DNA of 60,777 bases from Candidatus Midichloriaceae bacterium (GTDB lineage Bacteria; Pseudomonadota; Alphaproteobacteria; Rickettsiales; Midichloriaceae). The stretch covers positions 1 through 60,777 of the forward strand of contig JAQSWL010000006.1 in assembly GCA_029266655.1 (NCBI GenBank), read 5' to 3'. The notes under the pieces were generated by a model. It did not search any database. It worked only from the letters and a program-made list of their open reading frames with translations, and was not told the origin of the DNA. This document shows positions 54,707-60,777 of the stretch, piece by piece. A program made the translations under genes and the position numbers. Position 1 is the stretch's first letter. Every line of letters begins with the position of its first letter.

Positions 54707-56496
54707 GCTACCCGATATTTTCACTTAAAAGCGCCGATTTAAGCTTTGGCGGCAAAAATATTTTAGAAAATGTTGATATCGATATTTACGAAGGTGATAG
54801 GATTTGCTTAGTGGGTAAAAATGGCGAAGGAAAATCCACATTAATGAAGCTAATTCATGATGAACTTCAGCTAGACTCTGGCGAGCGTTGGATTTTACCG
54901 GGCACTAAAATAGGATATTTGCCACAGCAATTCTTTGAAAACTTCAAAAGCAATATAGAAGAATTTCTGCTCTCCGGATTCACCAGCGAAGAACGTGAGC
55001 TTAAACGTTATTTAGTAAACGTGATAACTGAGCCACTACAAATTGACAAGAGCCGCTATTTGAATGAGCTTTCTGGCGGGCAGTTACGCCGTGTATTTTT
55101 GGCTAAATCACTAATTCAAGAACCCGATCTGCTTTTATTAGATGAGCCAACCAACCATTTGGATATAAAAACCATAGAGTGGCTAGAGGATTATCTTAAA
55201 ACTTATAAAGGCGCCGTTATTTGCATAAGCCATGATCGCAGCTTTTTACGCAATATTTCTAATAAAACTTTTTGGTTAGAACGAGGTAATATAAAAACCT
55301 TAAACAAGGGATATGATCATTTCGACGATTGGTCCATTCAGGTTTATGAACAGCAGCAGCGTGAGCTAGTAAAACTTTCTAAAAAACTTGCCAAAGAAGA
55401 AGATTGGAAGCATAGAGGCGTAACTGCACGCAGAAAAAGAAACCAGCGAAGGCTTGCGGAGCTACATGAACTAAGGGACCGGCTACGCGAAGAAAAGGCT
55501 GCCATGAAAGAAGCGCGTACAGAAATTGAATATACTCAATCCTCCTCTTTTACGAAGTCTAAAATTGTTATGGGAATTGAGAATCTATCATATCAAATTG
55601 ATGGCAAAGTTATTATCAAAGACCTGAACCTTGTGCTAGCTAAGGGTGACAAACTTGGGCTTGTAGGCCCTAATGGTTCTGGCAAGACCACTTTGCTCAA
55701 CATAATAACGGGGGTCCTAGAACCAAATACAGGGCGGGCTAAGCTTGGCAAAAATATTGCAATAACTTATTATGATCAAAAAAGAAGCGATTTAGATCCA
55801 GACGAAACAGTTTGGTCTACTATGTGCGGTGGCGGAAGTGATTACATCCAAGCGGGAGAAAAACTTGTACATGTGATTTCTTACCTTAAAAATTTCATGT
55901 TTGACCCTAAAATATTACGCAATAAAATTAGCACCTTATCTGGCGGCCAGGCAAATAGGCTTATGCTCGCCAAAACATTGGCTAACCCAGAATCACTCCT
56001 AATTCTTGATGAACCAACTAATGACCTGGATATGGACACGCTGGATATGATTCAAGAGATTCTTTCCGATTATCAAGGGACACTAATCGTGGTAAGCCAT
56101 GATCGTGACTTCCTCGATCGTATAGTAACCAAAAGCTTAATTTTAGATGGCCTAGGCAATGCAGAAGAATACTACGGAAGCTATCTGGAATACACCAATA
56201 TACTCAACAAAAAGGCTGAAAAGCCTACTAAACAAAGTAAAAAGCCTGAGGCTATTGCTGCCCCAGTTAAACAGCAGAAAGTTAGCTTTAGAATCAAGCA
56301 TGAACTTGAGACCATACCTAAGCTGATTGATTCATTAGAATCGGAAATAGCCTTAATTGAAGAAGAGCTATCTGACCCTAATTTATATAGCAGTAATCAA
56401 GAAAAGTTTTTAGATCTCAGCCAAAAGGTGAAGAACAAAAAAGCAGAGCTGGAATACCTCTGGACCCGCTGGGCAGAGATAGAGGAATTTTATTGA
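54703..56496 (+). CDS. ABC-F family ATPase (Uup-like)
   Basis: Soluble twin-ATPase of the ABC-F family, which acts on ribosomes rather than as a transporter. First domain: Walker A GKNGEGKST, signature LSGGQLRRVFLAKSL, Walker B LLLLDEPTNHLDI. Second: GPNGSGKTT, LSGGQANRLMLAKTL, LLILDEPTNDLDMDTLD. The linker is charged and helical (about 220-275), and the C-terminus (about 500-597) is a coiled coil as in Uup. No membrane segments. The length of 597 is usual. Repeat D copy 4 begins 11 bases after the stop. Confidence 0.92.
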   Translation: MSYPIFSLKSADLSFGGKNILENVDIDIYEGDRICLVGKNGEGKSTLMKLIHDELQLDSGERWILPGTKIGYLPQQFFENFKSNIEEFLLSGFTSEERELKRYLVNVITEPLQIDKSRYLNELSGGQLRRVFLAKSLIQEPDLLLLDEPTNHLDIKTIEWLEDYLKTYKGAVICISHDRSFLRNISNKTFWLERGNIKTLNKGYDHFDDWSIQVYEQQQRELVKLSKKLAKEEDWKHRGVTARRKRNQRRLAELHELRDRLREEKAAMKEARTEIEYTQSSSFTKSKIVMGIENLSYQIDGKVIIKDLNLVLAKGDKLGLVGPNGSGKTTLLNIITGVLEPNTGRAKLGKNIAITYYDQKRSDLDPDETVWSTMCGGGSDYIQAGEKLVHVISYLKNFMFDPKILRNKISTLSGGQANRLMLAKTLANPESLLILDEPTNDLDMDTLDMIQEILSDYQGTLIVVSHDRDFLDRIVTKSLILDGLGNAEEYYGSYLEYTNILNKKAEKPTKQSKKPEAIAAPVKQQKVSFRIKHELETIPKLIDSLESEIALIEEELSDPNLYSSNQEKFLDLSQKVKNKKAELEYLWTRWAEIEEFY

Positions 56497-56507
56497 AAAT
56501 GCATTTA

Positions 56508-56665
56508 ATACTAAATCTCAAAATAAATAGAGATAGTAATGCCAGATTTTGGCAAAGTGCGAGGGAAAAAGCAGTTGAATATTTTTTACATATTCATCAA
56601 TTTTTTACCAAGCAAATTTGGCAAAAGATGAGCTTTAATGCTCTATTTATTTTGAGATTTAGTAT
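56508..56665 (+). repeat. Inverted-repeat element family D, copy 4
   Basis: A 158-bp copy with perfect terminal inverted repeats of about 25 bp. The inner end of both arms differs from copy 3 in complementary fashion (TAGAG/CTCTA here, TTGAG/CTCAA there). A spurious open frame crosses it (56493-56750). Confidence 0.9.
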
Positions 56666-56667
56666 AA

Positions 56668-56705
56668 GCTGCGACGCTCCAATTTTTCAAATTAACGGAA
56701 TATCC
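56668..56705 (+). repeat. Solo right end of repeat B (copy 4, truncated)
   Basis: GCTGCGACGCTCCAATTTTT and CAAATTAACGGAATAT match the last 38 bases or so of family B. The left part is missing, and repeat D copy 4 stands in its place two bases upstream. As with full copies, this end faces the next start codon (truB, 42 bases on). Confidence 0.75.
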
Positions 56706-56746
56706 TATTTACCTAACTCATATTTTACTTTATATTCTCCCATAAA

Positions 56747-57835
56747 ATGAAAGATTTTATGAGAGGTAAAATCATCAAAGAAAGCGCCTCATCACAGATT
56801 CCTAATAAACCCCTTCGCAAACTCGCTTCTGGTAGCGAAGTGCAAGGAGTATACGGAACAGAAGACCGGAGTGTATTAAATATACATGAGGATCTGAGCA
56901 CCGGAGCGACGCAGCAATTAGCAGCAGAAGTAGAGTTTCAAAAAGGGTTTAGCGGGTGGATTATATTAGACAAACCTCTATCAATTTCCTCCGCTACTGC
57001 GCTTAATAAAATTAAACGAACCTTGCTTTTGCCAAAATCCTGCAAGATTGGGCACGCCGGCACGCTAGACCCTATGGCGTCTGGCGTTTTAGTAGTGGCA
57101 TTAGGCGAAGCTACCAAGGCAATTAAATTCGCAATGTCTTCATGTAAGAGCTACAATTTCACCATAACGTGGGGCGAAAACAGAGACACAATAGATGTAG
57201 AAGGGTCTGTAACTGAAAGGAACGATAAGCGCCCTGCCCTTAATGATATTAAAGCTATGCTTGCTGAATTTGTGCCAACATATATGCAAACCCCGCCGCA
57301 ATATTCAGCCGTTAAAGTTGCAGGAAAACGCGCATATGATTTAGCAAGGTCTGGGAAAGAATTTGAACTACAACCAAAACCAGTTTCGCTCACAAAAGCT
57401 GAGGTTATAGAGCATAACAAAGATAGCACAACCATCTCAATTGACTGTGGCAAAGGTTTTTATGTAAGATCATTGGCTTTCGACCTCGCCTCGAAACTTG
57501 GAGTGCTAGGCTATGTTTCACACCTACGAAGAACCCGCATTGGTAAATTTACAGAGAGCGATGCGATTTCACTGGAAAGTTTGGAAAAATTGATGCATAA
57601 TGATTCCACTTGTAATTGGAATAATTTAATTATGCCAATTACTGCTGTGCTGGACGACATCTTAGTGCAGCAGGTATCTGAGCTAGATGCTTCTCGTCTT
57701 AAATTTGGTCAAAAAATACGGATCAATTCTGAAGATACAAGTGAGGAGGTAGTTGCAGTTTGTGAAAACATTCCTGTTGCTATCTGCTCATTAGAGGCTG
57801 GCGTTTTGATACCAAGGAGAATTTTTAACCTATAA
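56747..57835 (+). CDS. truB: tRNA pseudouridine(55) synthase TruB with repeat-encoded N-terminal insert
   Basis: Makes pseudouridine 55 in the T loop of tRNAs. The enzyme proper starts near residue 67 with [18 protein letters not shown]; the catalytic Asp is in [13 protein letters not shown] (about 105), and the C-terminal PUA-like part is present. Ahead of it, residues 1-66 are not TruB: residues about 20-52 are the translation of repeat C copy 2. The full open frame is 362 residues. A later in-frame start is not evident before the core, so the insert is probably translated. truB-rpsO-pnp is a classic gene order. Confidence 0.92.
   Translation: MKDFMRGKIIKESASSQIPNKPLRKLASGSEVQGVYGTEDRSVLNIHEDLSTGATQQLAAEVEFQKGFSGWIILDKPLSISSATALNKIKRTLLLPKSCKIGHAGTLDPMASGVLVVALGEATKAIKFAMSSCKSYNFTITWGENRDTIDVEGSVTERNDKRPALNDIKAMLAEFVPTYMQTPPQYSAVKVAGKRAYDLARSGKEFELQPKPVSLTKAEVIEHNKDSTTISIDCGKGFYVRSLAFDLASKLGVLGYVSHLRRTRIGKFTESDAISLESLEKLMHNDSTCNWNNLIMPITAVLDDILVQQVSELDASRLKFGQKIRINSEDTSEEVVAVCENIPVAICSLEAGVLIPRRIFNL
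56804..56902 (+). repeat. Coding palindromic element family C, copy 2 (in-frame in truB)
   Basis: A 99-bp segment, gap-free with 25997-26095 in the RND gene and in the same translated frame (27 of 33 residues equal). Here the frame stays open on both sides. The following ACGCAGCAATTAGCAGCAGA segment up to about 56937 may be the rest of the original element, since it is neither TruB nor present in copy 1. Confidence 0.88.
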
Positions 57836-57852
57836 ATTATACGGAGTTGTTG

Positions 57853-58122
57853 ATGTCGATTACTGTTGAAAAAAAGCAAGACTTAATTAAAGATTTTGCA
57901 TTAGGCAAAGCTGACACTGGGTCAGTTGATGTACAATGTGCTATCTTAACTGAAAGAGTTAAAAATTTAACTGCACACTTGAGTTTTAATAAAAAGGATA
58001 CTCAAGCTAAGCGTGGATTAATCTTCTTGGTTAATCAAAGAAGAAAACTCCTTAGATATCTTGAACGCAAAGATGCTCAAAGATACAAGGACCTAATTAA
58101 AAAATTAGGAATTAGAAAGTAA
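57853..58122 (+). CDS. rpsO: 30S ribosomal protein S15
   Basis: Primary binding protein of the 16S rRNA central domain. The 89 residues from the ATG at 57853 are the exact family length; [22 protein letters not shown] and [12 protein letters not shown] are conserved rRNA contacts. ACGGAG precedes the start; upstream TTG codons are not needed. It sits between truB and pnp. Confidence 0.97.
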   Translation: MSITVEKKQDLIKDFALGKADTGSVDVQCAILTERVKNLTAHLSFNKKDTQAKRGLIFLVNQRRKLLRYLERKDAQRYKDLIKKLGIRK

Positions 58123-58145
58123 TTAATAATTACTTTAGATCACTT

Positions 58146-58180
58146 AGCAGGCCCTCAAAAACTTGGGGGCTGCTTTATTT
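58146..58180 (+). terminator. Rho-independent terminator or attenuator between rpsO and pnp
   Basis: AGCAGGCCCTC and GGGGGCTGCT pair with one bulge around the loop AAAAACTT, followed by TTTATTT. It is in the 78-base rpsO-pnp spacer. In E. coli the same spacer has an attenuating terminator and the RNase III site that controls pnp, so partial read-through is likely. Confidence 0.75.
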
Positions 58181-58200
58181 ATAAATGGATAGATATATAA

Positions 58201-60567
58201 ATGTTTAAAATTATTAAAAAAGAAATTCAATTTGGCGCCCATACATTAAAATTAGAAACCGGGAAAATGGCTCGCCAAGCGAGTTCTGTAGTTGTTCAAA
58301 TGGGCAACACTGTAATTCTTTGTGCAGCCGTTGCTGCAAAGCAAGTGAAACCGGGCATGAACTTCTTCCCTCTTACAATCAATTATCAAGAAAAATATTA
58401 CGCAGCTGGCAAGTTTCCTGGTGGATTCTTCAAGCGCGAGAATAGACCAAGTGAACGCGAAGTGTTGACATCTAGGCTTATTGATCGCCCTATTCGCCCA
58501 CTTTTCCCTGAAGGATTTTATAACGAAGTACAAGTTACTTGCACATTACTTTCCTACGACCAAAACCATCAGCCTGATGTATTGGCTGCAATTGGTGCCT
58601 CTGCAGCACTTGCGATTTCTGGTGCTCCTTTTAATGGCCCGATCGCTGCTGCAAGAATAGGTTACAAAGATGGAGAATTTTTACTAAACCCATCTGCTGC
58701 TGAACTTGCAGAAGGCAGCTTGCTAGATCTTATTGTTGCAGGAACTAAAGATGCGGTTCTCATGGTTGAATCTGAAGCTAAAGAGCTTACAGAAGAAACA
58801 ATGTTAGAAGCCGTAATGTTTGGGCATCGCGCATTCCAAGATGTTATTAAAGCTGTGGAAGAATTAGTTGAAGAAGTTGGTAATGCTCCTTGGGAATTAG
58901 AATTACCTGATAATTCCGCTTTAATTGCTCGCATAGAAAAATTAGTTGGCAAGGATATCATTGCTGCTTACAAATTTACTGATAAAAAATCAAGATATAC
59001 CAAACTTGATGAACTTAGAAATATTGTAGCAGCCGAACTTATCGAAAAAGAAGAAATGGATGAAAACACAGTTTTCTCCTGCTTCAAAGAGCTGCGAAGC
59101 AATGTAGTGCGCAAACTTGCACTTAAAGAAAAACGTAGGATTGATGGACGTGGGTTAGACAATATCAGGCCAATTTTGGCTGAGATTGATGTTCTTCCTT
59201 CTCCACATGGATCTGCACTATTTACCAGAGGCGAAACTCAAGCATTAGTTGTGACCACACTTGGTACTGGCGAAGATGAACAAATGGTTGATGATATCGA
59301 AAGCGTACGCAAAGATAGATTTACCCTACATTACAACTTCCCATCATATTCTGTTGGGGAAACTGGTAGAAATGGCGCTCCTGGTAGAAGAGAAATTGGC
59401 CATGGTAAACTTGCATTTAGAGCGCTTAATGCTCTAATTCCATCTAAAGAAGCTTTCCCTTATACAATTAGGGTTGTTTCTGAAACTCTTGAATCTAACG
59501 GCTCTTCTTCAATGGCTGCTGTTTGTGGAGGATCTCTATCTCTTATGGCTGCTGGCGTTCCACTTCCATCTCCAGTTGCAGGTATTGCGATGGGTTTGAT
59601 TAAAGAAGGTGACAACTTTGTTGTACTTTCTGACATCATGGGGGATGAAGATCACTTAGGCGATATGGACTTCAAAGTTGCTGGTACTGAAAAAGGTATT
59701 ACTGCTTTACAAATGGATATAAAGATTGAAGGCATTACTGAAGAAATAATGCAGCAAGCTTTATCTCAAGCAAAAGTAGGAAGAACGCATATACTTGGTT
59801 GCATGGCGGAAGCTTTAACTGCATCGCGCAGCGATATTGCCTCTACTGCTCCACAAATAAAATCTTTCAAAATTCCTAAGGAGAAGATTGGTGAGCTTAT
59901 AGGACCTGGCGGTAAGATGATCAAGAGCATTATCGAGAGAACTAATGTTAAAATTGATATTGCCGATGATGGAACAGTAAACGTTGCTTCAGTTTCTGGC
60001 GAAGACATGGCTGCAGCTCTTGAGATAATCAATGATATTATCGCCGTTCCAGAAATAGGCGCCATCTACAACGGTAAGGTAGTTAAGGTAACTGACTTTG
60101 GAGCTTTTGTTGCCATCATGAAAAACTGTGAAGGTTTGGTGCACGTAAGCGAAATGTCGGTTAAACAAGTTAAACACCCGCGTGATTTTGTATCCGAGCA
60201 TCAACAAGTAGTTGTTAAGGTTTTGGATATTGATAAAACTGGACGTGTGAAGCTAAGTATGAAAGCCGCTGTAGTTTCCACTGATGCTGACGAAGCAACA
60301 TCAGAAACTACATCTGAAGGTGGTGACGCGGAAAAGCAAGAACCTGCTAAGAAGCATCATAAACACAACAGCCCAAGGGCAGAGCGTGAAGCAAATGCTC
60401 CAAAAGCTGAACGTGAAGAAGTAGCATCTACAGAAGGTGAACGCAAAGGCTCTGGCAAACGCAAGTTTAAAAAGTCTAGTTCTAACAATAGCAATGACTT
60501 TGAGGATAGAGGCAATAAGCCACAAGCGAGCGAAACTAAAGGCGAAAAAAAGCTTAGATTTTTCTAA
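58201..60567 (+). CDS. pnp: Polyribonucleotide nucleotidyltransferase (PNPase)
   Basis: Trimeric 3'-5' phosphorolytic exoribonuclease of mRNA decay. Two RNase PH domains (about 10-225 and 310-545) with FFKRENRPSEREVLTSRLID and SSSMAAVCGGSLSLMAAG, a KH domain with IGELIGPGGKMIKSI (about 560), and an S1 domain with GKVVKVTDFGAFVAI (about 622). The tail from about 695 to 788 is low complexity, mixing acidic and basic runs, with four or five imperfect Glu-Arg-Glu motifs; such tails often bind RNA or RNase E. Family length is about 700, so the tail is the extra part. Confidence 0.97.
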   Translation: MFKIIKKEIQFGAHTLKLETGKMARQASSVVVQMGNTVILCAAVAAKQVKPGMNFFPLTINYQEKYYAAGKFPGGFFKRENRPSEREVLTSRLIDRPIRPLFPEGFYNEVQVTCTLLSYDQNHQPDVLAAIGASAALAISGAPFNGPIAAARIGYKDGEFLLNPSAAELAEGSLLDLIVAGTKDAVLMVESEAKELTEETMLEAVMFGHRAFQDVIKAVEELVEEVGNAPWELELPDNSALIARIEKLVGKDIIAAYKFTDKKSRYTKLDELRNIVAAELIEKEEMDENTVFSCFKELRSNVVRKLALKEKRRIDGRGLDNIRPILAEIDVLPSPHGSALFTRGETQALVVTTLGTGEDEQMVDDIESVRKDRFTLHYNFPSYSVGETGRNGAPGRREIGHGKLAFRALNALIPSKEAFPYTIRVVSETLESNGSSSMAAVCGGSLSLMAAGVPLPSPVAGIAMGLIKEGDNFVVLSDIMGDEDHLGDMDFKVAGTEKGITALQMDIKIEGITEEIMQQALSQAKVGRTHILGCMAEALTASRSDIASTAPQIKSFKIPKEKIGELIGPGGKMIKSIIERTNVKIDIADDGTVNVASVSGEDMAAALEIINDIIAVPEIGAIYNGKVVKVTDFGAFVAIMKNCEGLVHVSEMSVKQVKHPRDFVSEHQQVVVKVLDIDKTGRVKLSMKAAVVSTDADEATSETTSEGGDAEKQEPAKKHHKHNSPRAEREANAPKAEREEVASTEGERKGSGKRKFKKSSSNNSNDFEDRGNKPQASETKGEKKLRFF

Positions 60568-60572
60568 GCTTT
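60549..60572 (+). terminator. Hairpin overlapping the end of pnp
   Basis: AAAGCTTAGA-TTTT-TCTAAGCTTT is a perfect 10-bp stem that includes the pnp stop codon and is followed by AATTT. It may protect the message end or act with the stronger terminator 17 bases downstream. Confidence 0.5.
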
Positions 60573-60588
60573 AATTTGAAAAATTTAT

Positions 60589-60626
60589 GGGCGTGGTTAC
60601 AGATCTCTGTTACCGCGCCCTTTTTT
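60589..60626 (+). terminator. Rho-independent terminator after pnp
   Basis: GGGCGTGGTTAC and GTTACCGCGCCC form a 12-base stem with two mismatches around AGATCTCT, followed by six T. It ends the truB-rpsO-pnp transcript. Confidence 0.85.
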
Positions 60627-60720
60627 ATGGTGGCCATGGTAAAACTGTGATTATAGCCAAAGTGGTATAAAAAAGGCATATTAGGCAGTGTTAACAAACC
60701 CTTTTAAAAAGGAATAAGAT

Positions 60721-60777
60721 ATGGTAAAGTGTGGGAAAAAGGTATTTATGACCCATAGACTGTACCCAATAACAGAA
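60721..60777 (+). CDS. Start of an unidentified gene (cut by window end)
   Basis: An ATG with AAAGGAATAAG at good spacing opens a frame of 19 codons that runs off the window (MVKCGKKVFMTHRLYPITE). The spacer 60627-60720 holds no other feature. Too short to identify, and it may prove to be chance. Confidence 0.35.
   Translation, partial: MVKCGKKVFMTHRLYPITE

Noticed and set aside
56493-56750. 85-residue open frame between the ABC-F gene and truB
   Set aside because: It is a translation of repeat D copy 4 and the solo end of repeat B; other D copies are not open in this frame as a gene.
1-60777. CRISPR array, rRNA operon, prophage or complete insertion sequence
   Set aside because: No regularly spaced direct repeats, no rRNA-like sequence, no transposase, integrase or phage structural gene was seen on either strand.

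Overview
The window reads as a piece of the chromosome of an AT-rich, host-associated alphaproteobacterium of the order Rickettsiales. Four things point there: a Tlc-type ATP/ADP translocase (31503-32906); a sodB-virB8-virB9-virB10-virB11-virD4 block (36194-42556), an arrangement known from Anaplasma and Ehrlichia; NtrY and a stand-alone PdhB of rickettsial size; and many short palindromic repeats, two of which lie inside protein genes as Rickettsia palindromic elements do. Genes for polyhydroxybutyrate metabolism, an Ada protein and a branched-chain aminotransferase suggest a less reduced relative than Rickettsia itself, perhaps near the Midichloriaceae; that placement is a guess.

Layout. 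1-6515: an amidase gene (-), then a packed run secD-ntrY-DMT permease-rsmI (+). 6501-12835: DUF167 gene, a 1100-residue GltD/PyrK-like fusion, miaB and a phasin, with repeats between them. 12850-19951: radC and pccB (-), a small ankyrin protein, a two-frame hypothetical gene, phaB and phaA (-). 20070-27659: a tight + run of a CDF-like protein, hslU, plsY, pth, ychF, a small membrane protein, and an RND pump split in two at a palindromic element. 27693-35079: an orphan gene, nuoG, a repeat-rich spacer, tlc, and a 699-residue possible effector. 35140-42556: NDUFA9-like gene (-) divergent from the sodB-virB/D4 block. 42676-46241: ada, hydrolase, dCMP deaminase, phzF-like (-). 46242-47188: a decayed spacer with histidine-kinase remnants and a CAU tRNA. 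47310-53807: ilvE-lptD-surA-wrbA-like-pdhB-DMT permease (-). 53876-60567: rsmA, an ABC-F gene, then truB-rpsO-pnp (+). A new gene appears to begin at 60721.

How the genes fit together. The tlc carrier, the Vir core complex with its coupling protein, and two or three unrecognised proteins outline a host-interaction set (import of host nucleotides, export of effectors). phaA, phaB and the phasin belong to polyhydroxybutyrate storage, with the synthase not in view; pccB feeds acyl-CoA metabolism. SecD, SurA, LptD and the RND halves serve the envelope. RsmI, RsmA, MiaB, TruB, S15, Pth, YchF, PNPase and the ABC-F protein serve translation and RNA.

The most unusual content is the repeat population. 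Five families recur (called A to E here), and a sixth single-copy element resembles known rickettsial repeats. Family B lies exactly between co-directional genes and even supplies the stop codon of rsmI. Family D has terminal inverted repeats of about 25 bp whose two arms change together between copies. Family C is translated as a 33-residue insert in TruB and at the break in the RND pump.
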